From: Rothia halotolerans
Lineage (GTDB): Bacteria > Actinomycetota > Actinomycetes > Actinomycetales > Micrococcaceae
Reading direction: 5' to 3'
NCBI RefSeq assembly: GCF_004136635.1
Contig: NZ_NOIU01000001.1
Location: forward strand, 744,001 to 808,000
DNA: 64,000 nucleotides
The translations under genes and the position numbers were made by a program. The notes beneath the pieces are model-generated. The model saw only the letters and a list, made by a program, of their open reading frames with translations, ran no database searches and was not told where the DNA came from. Positions within the stretch are counted from its first letter, which is position 1, and every line of letters begins with the position of its first letter. Shown in pieces: positions 59,377 through 64,000 of this stretch.

Positions 59377-60926
59377 CGCCGAAGACCCGCGACGACGTCC
59401 GCCCGCAGCCCCCCGAGGCCGGCGGGGCGCACCAGGCCGCCCAGGAGCCGGCGCCGGTCCCGCGCGCCCGCCGCCTGATCGAGCTGTTCCTGCTGGTCAT
59501 CGCCTGGGTGATCGGCATCGGGGCCATGTGCATGGTCGACGTCGAGCTCGCCGCCGAGCTCGACTCCCGGATCGTCATGGCGGCCGCCTCCCTGATCGTC
59601 GGCTCCCTGATCATCCACGTGATCCTGCACGTCAAGGCCCGCTACGCCGACCCGTTCATCCTGCCCGTGGCGGTGGCCCTGAACGGCATCGGGCTGGCCA
59701 TGATCTACCGGATCGACCTGACCACCGAGAACGGCGTCGCACCCTCGCAGACGGCCTGGACCGCCGTCGCCATGCTCGCCTGCGCGGCCTGCGTCTGGTT
59801 CCTGAAGGACCACCGGGTGCTGCGCCGGATCACCTACATCAGCCTCGCGGCGTCGATCCTCCTCCTGCTGCTGCCCCTCACACCGGGACTCGGGACCGAG
59901 ATCAACGGCGCCCGGATCTGGATCTCCCTGGGCGGGCGCACCTTCCAGCCCGGCGAGGTCGCTAAGATCACCCTGGCCGTCTTCTTCGCCGGCTACCTCT
60001 CGGCCAACCGCGACCTCATCCTGCTGGCCGGACGCCGCATCGGCCGGATCCGCCTGCCGCGCTTCCGCGACTTCGCCCCGATGTTCGTGGCCTGGCTGGT
60101 GAGCATCGGCGTGCTCGTCCTGCAGCGCGACCTCGGCTCCGCGATCCTGTTCTTCGGCCTGTTCCTGGCCATGATCTACCTCGCGACCAACAACCTCACC
60201 TGGGTCGTCATCGGCCTGCTCCTGGTGCTGGTGGGCGGGATCTTCGCCTACACCACCATGAGCCACGTGACCCTGCGCATCGACTCCTGGCTGGGGGCCT
60301 TCGAGCCGGAGGTCTACAACCAGGAGTTCGGCGGCTCGGGGCAGATCGTCCAGGGGCTCTTCGGCCTCGCCTCGGGCGGGCTGTTCGGCCGCGGCCTGGG
60401 CGCCGGCCGGCCGGACCTGGTGGCCTTCTCCAACTCGGACATGATCATCACCTCGATCGGCGAGGAGCTGGGCCTGCTGGGCCTCGGCGCGATCCTGATG
60501 CTGTTCCTGGTGCTGGTCTCCCGCGGGCTGCGGGCCGCGCTCGGCACCCCGGACGCCTTCGGCAAGCTGCTGGGGGCGGGGCTGTCCGCCGTGCTCGTGC
60601 TGCAGCTGTTCGTGGTGGTCGGCGGCGTCACGCGGCTGATCCCGCTGACCGGCCTGACGACGCCGTTCATGTCCGCCGGCGGCTCCTCGCTGCTGGCCAA
60701 CTGGGTGATCGTGGGCCTGCTGCTGGCCATCTCCCACTCGGCCCGCTCGCCGCGGGTCGTCGGCGAGGAGTCGCCGGAGGAGGGGGCCGGCGGCGGCAGC
60801 GCCCCCACGCCGTCCTCCCTGCCCGCCGCGGACGACCCCGGCGCCACGGCAGCGATCTCGCGACTGGGCGCCGGCCGGCGCGAGGAATCCGCCCCTTCCC
60901 CGTCCTCTGAAGGAGGTCGCTCGTGA
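59373..60926 (+). CDS. rodA: FtsW/RodA/SpoVE-family peptidoglycan polymerase
   Basis: The 517-residue membrane protein has ten or more helices and SEDS signatures: VAKITLAVFFAGYLS, QRDLGSAILFFGLFLAM and the end loop GLTTPFMSAGGSSLLANW. It makes glycan strands from lipid II and works with PbpA. The first 30 residues and last 55 are disordered. It overlaps pstP (ATGA) and pbpA (GTGA), so these genes are coupled. Confidence 0.95.
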   Translation: MTPKTRDDVRPQPPEAGGAHQAAQEPAPVPRARRLIELFLLVIAWVIGIGAMCMVDVELAAELDSRIVMAAASLIVGSLIIHVILHVKARYADPFILPVAVALNGIGLAMIYRIDLTTENGVAPSQTAWTAVAMLACAACVWFLKDHRVLRRITYISLAASILLLLLPLTPGLGTEINGARIWISLGGRTFQPGEVAKITLAVFFAGYLSANRDLILLAGRRIGRIRLPRFRDFAPMFVAWLVSIGVLVLQRDLGSAILFFGLFLAMIYLATNNLTWVVIGLLLVLVGGIFAYTTMSHVTLRIDSWLGAFEPEVYNQEFGGSGQIVQGLFGLASGGLFGRGLGAGRPDLVAFSNSDMIITSIGEELGLLGLGAILMLFLVLVSRGLRAALGTPDAFGKLLGAGLSAVLVLQLFVVVGGVTRLIPLTGLTTPFMSAGGSSLLANWVIVGLLLAISHSARSPRVVGEESPEEGAGGGSAPTPSSLPAADDPGATAAISRLGAGRREESAPSPSSEGGRS

Positions 60927-62365
60927 ACCAAGCCATCCGACGCACCTGGCTGGCCGCCGCGGGCGTGTTCATCCTCCTCATCGGCTCGCTGACCTACGTG
61001 CAGTTCTTCCGCGCGAACGCGCTGGACGAGAACCCCTGGAACAGCCGCCAGCTCTACGACAAGTACGGCTCCGCGCGCGGCTCGATCCTGGTGGACGGCA
61101 CCGAGATCGCCTACTCCGAGCCCTCCAACGACGGCTTCAACTACCAGCGCATGTACGACCAGTCCGAGCAGTACGCGGGCCTGACCGGCTACTTCTCGAT
61201 GGTCTACGGGGGCACCGGCCTGGAGCAGGCGATGAACGACGAGCTCTCCGGCGACTCCGACGCGCAGTTCTACGACAGGATCGCCCAGATCTTCTCCGAC
61301 GGCGAGGCCCACGGCGCCTCCGTGGAGCTGACCCTCGACGGCGAGCTCCAGCAGCTGGCCACCGGCCTCCTGGAGGGCCACAAGGGCTCCATCGTGGCGA
61401 TGGACCCCAAGACCGGCGAGGTCCTCGCGATGGCCTCCAGCCCCTCCTACGACGCCAACTCCCTGGCCTCCCACGACTCGACGTCGGTGATCGAGGCGTA
61501 CTCGCAGCTGAACTCGAACCCCGACCGCCCGCTGTCCAACCGGGCGATCTCCGGGGACCTCTACTCCCCCGGCTCGACCTTCAAGATCATCGACGCCGTC
61601 GCGGCCCTGGAGTCCGGGAAGTACGACGCCGACTCCACCCTGGACAACCCCCAGAACCTGCCGCTGCCGGGCACCGACATCTCCCTGCCCAACTACGTGG
61701 AGGGCAGCTGCCAGTCCCGCACCTCGGCCACCATCGAGTGGGCCCTGGAACAGTCCTGCAACACCCCCTTCGCACAGATCGCGATGGACCTCGGACAGGA
61801 TAAGATCTCAGAGACAGCTAGCAACTTCGGCTACGGCCAGGACATGGACATCCCGCTCTCGGTCACCCCCTCGTCCTTCCCCCAGGACATGAACCAGTCG
61901 GAGCTGGCTCTGGCCTCGATCGGGCAGTACGACGTCCGGACCACCCCCCTGCAGGTGGCCATGATGTCGTCCGCCATCGCCAACGACGGCGTGCAGATGA
62001 AGCCGAACCTGGTCCGGACGGTCCGCTCGAACAGCCTGAACACGCTCTACGAGTTCTCGGCCGAACAGGCCCGGCGCTCCACGAGCGAGGACGTGGCCCA
62101 CCAGGTCAGGGACTGGATGGTCAACGACGTGGACAACGGCATCGCCTCCGGCGCCGCCGTCGGCGGGACCCAGGTGGCCGGGAAGACGGGGACGGCGGAG
62201 GTGGGCTCCGACGGCCTGAACGACGCGTGGTTCACGGGATTCGCCCCGGCGGACGACCCGCAGGTCGCAGTTGCTATTGTCTATGAAGATGTAGATGCGG
62301 CTACCGGTGCTCAACTGACGAGTCCCGGCGCCCGGCAGATTTTTGAGGCGGTGTTGAACAAGTGA
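60923..62365 (+). CDS. pbpA: Penicillin-binding protein, class B transpeptidase
   Basis: The 480-residue protein has an N-terminal membrane anchor ([19 protein letters not shown]), the dimerisation-type domain and the transpeptidase with the nucleophile in SPGSTFKI, the second motif in [10 protein letters not shown] and the third in KTGTAEV. It cross-links the glycan made by the RodA-type partner. GTG 60923 overlaps the rodA stop. Confidence 0.95.
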   Translation: MNQAIRRTWLAAAGVFILLIGSLTYVQFFRANALDENPWNSRQLYDKYGSARGSILVDGTEIAYSEPSNDGFNYQRMYDQSEQYAGLTGYFSMVYGGTGLEQAMNDELSGDSDAQFYDRIAQIFSDGEAHGASVELTLDGELQQLATGLLEGHKGSIVAMDPKTGEVLAMASSPSYDANSLASHDSTSVIEAYSQLNSNPDRPLSNRAISGDLYSPGSTFKIIDAVAALESGKYDADSTLDNPQNLPLPGTDISLPNYVEGSCQSRTSATIEWALEQSCNTPFAQIAMDLGQDKISETASNFGYGQDMDIPLSVTPSSFPQDMNQSELALASIGQYDVRTTPLQVAMMSSAIANDGVQMKPNLVRTVRSNSLNTLYEFSAEQARRSTSEDVAHQVRDWMVNDVDNGIASGAAVGGTQVAGKTGTAEVGSDGLNDAWFTGFAPADDPQVAVAIVYEDVDAATGAQLTSPGARQIFEAVLNK

Positions 62366-64000
62366 GGCCCTCATCATCCACGACCCTCGGGGGTCGCTAC
62401 GGGCTGACCGAACGCATCGCCGTCGGCGGCATGGGCGAGGTCTGGAAGGCGAAGGACAAGGTCCTGGGCCGCGTCGTCGCCGTGAAGATCCTCAAGGAGG
62501 AGTACACGGGCGACCCGGGGTTCCTGGAGCGCTTCCGTGCCGAGGCGCGCCACACCGCGCTGCTGAACCACCCGGGCGTCGCCAACGTGTTCGACTACGG
62601 CGAGGAGGACGGCTCGGCCTACCTGGTCATGGAGCTGGTGCCCGGCGAGCCGCTGTCCAACATCATCGAGCGGGAGAAGACCCTGCCCGCCGACAGGACG
62701 CTGAACATCATCGCCCAGACCGCCCGGGCGCTGGCCGCCGCGCACGCCCAGGGCCTGGTCCACCGCGACGTCAAGCCCGGCAACATCATGATCACCCCGG
62801 ACAACCGGGTGAAGGTCACCGACTTCGGCATCGCCCGGCTCGCGGACCAGGTCCCGCTGACCGCGACCGGCCAGGTGATGGGCACCGCCCAGTACCTCGC
62901 GCCCGAGCAGGCCACGGGGCAGACCGCGACCGCGTCCTCGGACCTCTACTCGCTGGGCGTCATCGGCTACGAGTGCCTCGCGGGCAAGCGGCCCTTCACC
63001 GGGGAGTCGCAGATCGCGATCGCCCTGGCGCAGGTCAACGACCCGCCCCCGCCGCTGCCCAAGACCGTGCCGGTGGCCGCGCAGGCGATGATCATGTGCC
63101 TGCTGTCCAAGGACCCGGCGCAGCGCCCCGCCAACGCCACCACGCTGGCCTCGGCGATCGACGCGATGCGCCGCAACGACCTCAAGGCGGCGGTCAAGGC
63201 CGTCCCGGCCCTCTCGACCTACCTGCCGATCAGCGCCGACGAGGACCAGACGCAGGCCCTCACCGCGCCCACCGAGGCCATCGGCTCCGACGCGACGGCC
63301 ACCAGGTCCTTCGGCTCGGGCGCGGCGACGGGTCAGCAGACCCAGCCCACCACCTCGACCCTGCCCGCCCTGGACGAGGAGCCCCGTTCCCTGAAGTACC
63401 AGGGCGACTATGCCTCGGACTCGGACGGCGAGGGCAGGCGCAAGGGCGGCGCGTGGCGCTGGATCGTCCCGCTGATCGTGCTGCTGCTGGCCATCGGCGG
63501 CGGCATCTGGTGGATCGTCGCCTCGGACGCCTTCGGCAGCGGGCAGGAGCAGTCCTCGCCCGGGACCGTCACCTCGGCGAGCCCCAGTGCCTCGGAGTCC
63601 CCGAGCAGCGACCCCAGCGCCTCCGGGCAGACCGTCACGGTCGACGCCGCGGCCTACCAGGGCCGTCCCCTGGACGCGGTGGTCTCCGAGCTCTCGGACC
63701 TGGGGCTGCGCGTCAGCTCCGAGGGCGAGGACTCGGAGCAGGACGAGAACACCGTGCTGGACGTCTCCCCCACGGGCGAGATCGCCGTGGGCTCGCAGGT
63801 CACGGTCTCCTACTCCACCGGTCCCGAGTCCGTCACCCTGCCCGGCTCGATGGTCGGCCGGGACGCCGACGCGGTGATCGACGAGATCACCGAGCTCGGC
63901 GTCAACGTGACCCGCCACCAGCAGTCCTCGGACGAGTACCCCGCCGGCCAGGTCATCCGCACCTCCCCCGACTCCGGGACCCGCGTCTCGGTGGGCTCCA
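62362..64000 (+). CDS. Ser/Thr protein kinase with PASTA domains, partial at right edge
   Basis: The frame begins at GTG 62362, overlapping the pbpA stop (GTGA), and stays open to the window end, so the C-terminus is missing. The kinase domain has the G-loop [20 protein letters not shown] and DFGIAR, a membrane helix near residue 375 ([18 protein letters not shown]), and at least two PASTA repeats outside ([34 protein letters not shown]). It fits PknB, or a PknA-position kinase with PASTA domains; homologues phosphorylate FHA-protein partners and cell-wall enzymes in response to muropeptides. Confidence 0.95.
   Translation, partial: MRPSSSTTLGGRYGLTERIAVGGMGEVWKAKDKVLGRVVAVKILKEEYTGDPGFLERFRAEARHTALLNHPGVANVFDYGEEDGSAYLVMELVPGEPLSNIIEREKTLPADRTLNIIAQTARALAAAHAQGLVHRDVKPGNIMITPDNRVKVTDFGIARLADQVPLTATGQVMGTAQYLAPEQATGQTATASSDLYSLGVIGYECLAGKRPFTGESQIAIALAQVNDPPPPLPKTVPVAAQAMIMCLLSKDPAQRPANATTLASAIDAMRRNDLKAAVKAVPALSTYLPISADEDQTQALTAPTEAIGSDATATRSFGSGAATGQQTQPTTSTLPALDEEPRSLKYQGDYASDSDGEGRRKGGAWRWIVPLIVLLLAIGGGIWWIVASDAFGSGQEQSSPGTVTSASPSASESPSSDPSASGQTVTVDAAAYQGRPLDAVVSELSDLGLRVSSEGEDSEQDENTVLDVSPTGEIAVGSQVTVSYSTGPESVTLPGSMVGRDADAVIDEITELGVNVTRHQQSSDEYPAGQVIRTSPDSGTRVSVGS

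Overview
The window is about 64 kb of very GC-rich DNA with tightly packed genes, many ATGA or GTGA start/stop overlaps, frequent GTG starts and several apparently leaderless starts. The right end carries the tRNA-Leu(CAG), fhaA, fhaB, pstP, rodA, pbpA and PASTA-kinase block that is a hallmark of Actinobacteria and usually lies near the chromosomal origin. The gene content fits a free-living actinobacterium, probably of the order Micrococcales; the genus cannot be fixed from the sequence alone. No transposase, integrase, phage gene or CRISPR array was seen.

Layout. (1) 1-1.5 kb: end of an iron-siderophore uptake locus (siderophore-interacting reductase, lipoprotein) with a clear DtxR/IdeR box. 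(2) 1.5-2.4 kb: a gene-poor stretch with doubtful orphan ORFs. (3) 2.4-7.7 kb: PutA (proline to glutamate) divergent from an unusual GntR-type regulator. (4) 7.7-10.3 kb: the two ribulose-monophosphate-pathway genes hxlB-hxlA, divergent from a LysR regulator. (5) 10.3-18.3 kb: nine same-strand genes: an FMN-dependent monooxygenase with its flavin reductase, a SnoaL-like protein, a 2-keto-4-pentenoate-hydratase-like enzyme, an IclR regulator, a 2,5-dioxovalerate-type aldehyde dehydrogenase, a flavin amine oxidase, a stand-alone riboflavin kinase and a 65-residue helix-turn-helix protein. (6) 18.7-27.5 kb: two MHS-type transporters, a 57-residue orphan protein, three SDR dehydrogenases, a split transketolase and its likely GntR regulator with mirrored operators. 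(7) 27.5-34.6 kb: permease plus amidohydrolase under a TetR palindrome, a PadR/membrane-protein pair, a quinone-reductase-like enzyme and an alpha/beta hydrolase.

(8) 34.6-39.8 kb: a second iron ABC importer (ATPase, lipoprotein, fused double permease) with iron-box-like sequence and an AraC regulator. (9) 39.8-44.5 kb: a C39-like protein, an MFS exporter with GntR regulator, and an AbiEi/AbiEii toxin-antitoxin pair. (10) 44.4-55.5 kb: a choline/carnitine-type acyltransferase with a shifted C-terminus, ilvD, hypothetical genes, an OBAP-family protein, a GH15 enzyme, a zinc alcohol dehydrogenase and a frameshifted AlbA-type ATPase. (11) 55.7-64 kb: tRNA-Leu and the growth and division signalling operon.

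Two themes stand out. The first is a flavin-centred catabolic block (10.3-18.3 kb) in which FMN- and FAD-using enzymes lie beside what looks like their own flavokinase and a tiny coupled DNA-binding protein. The second is a sugar or polyol module (20.6-27.5 kb) joining dehydrogenases, a split transketolase and an importer under symmetric GntR operators. The RuMP genes next door could exchange pentose phosphates or handle formaldehyde made by these pathways. These functional links are inferences from gene order and family membership.
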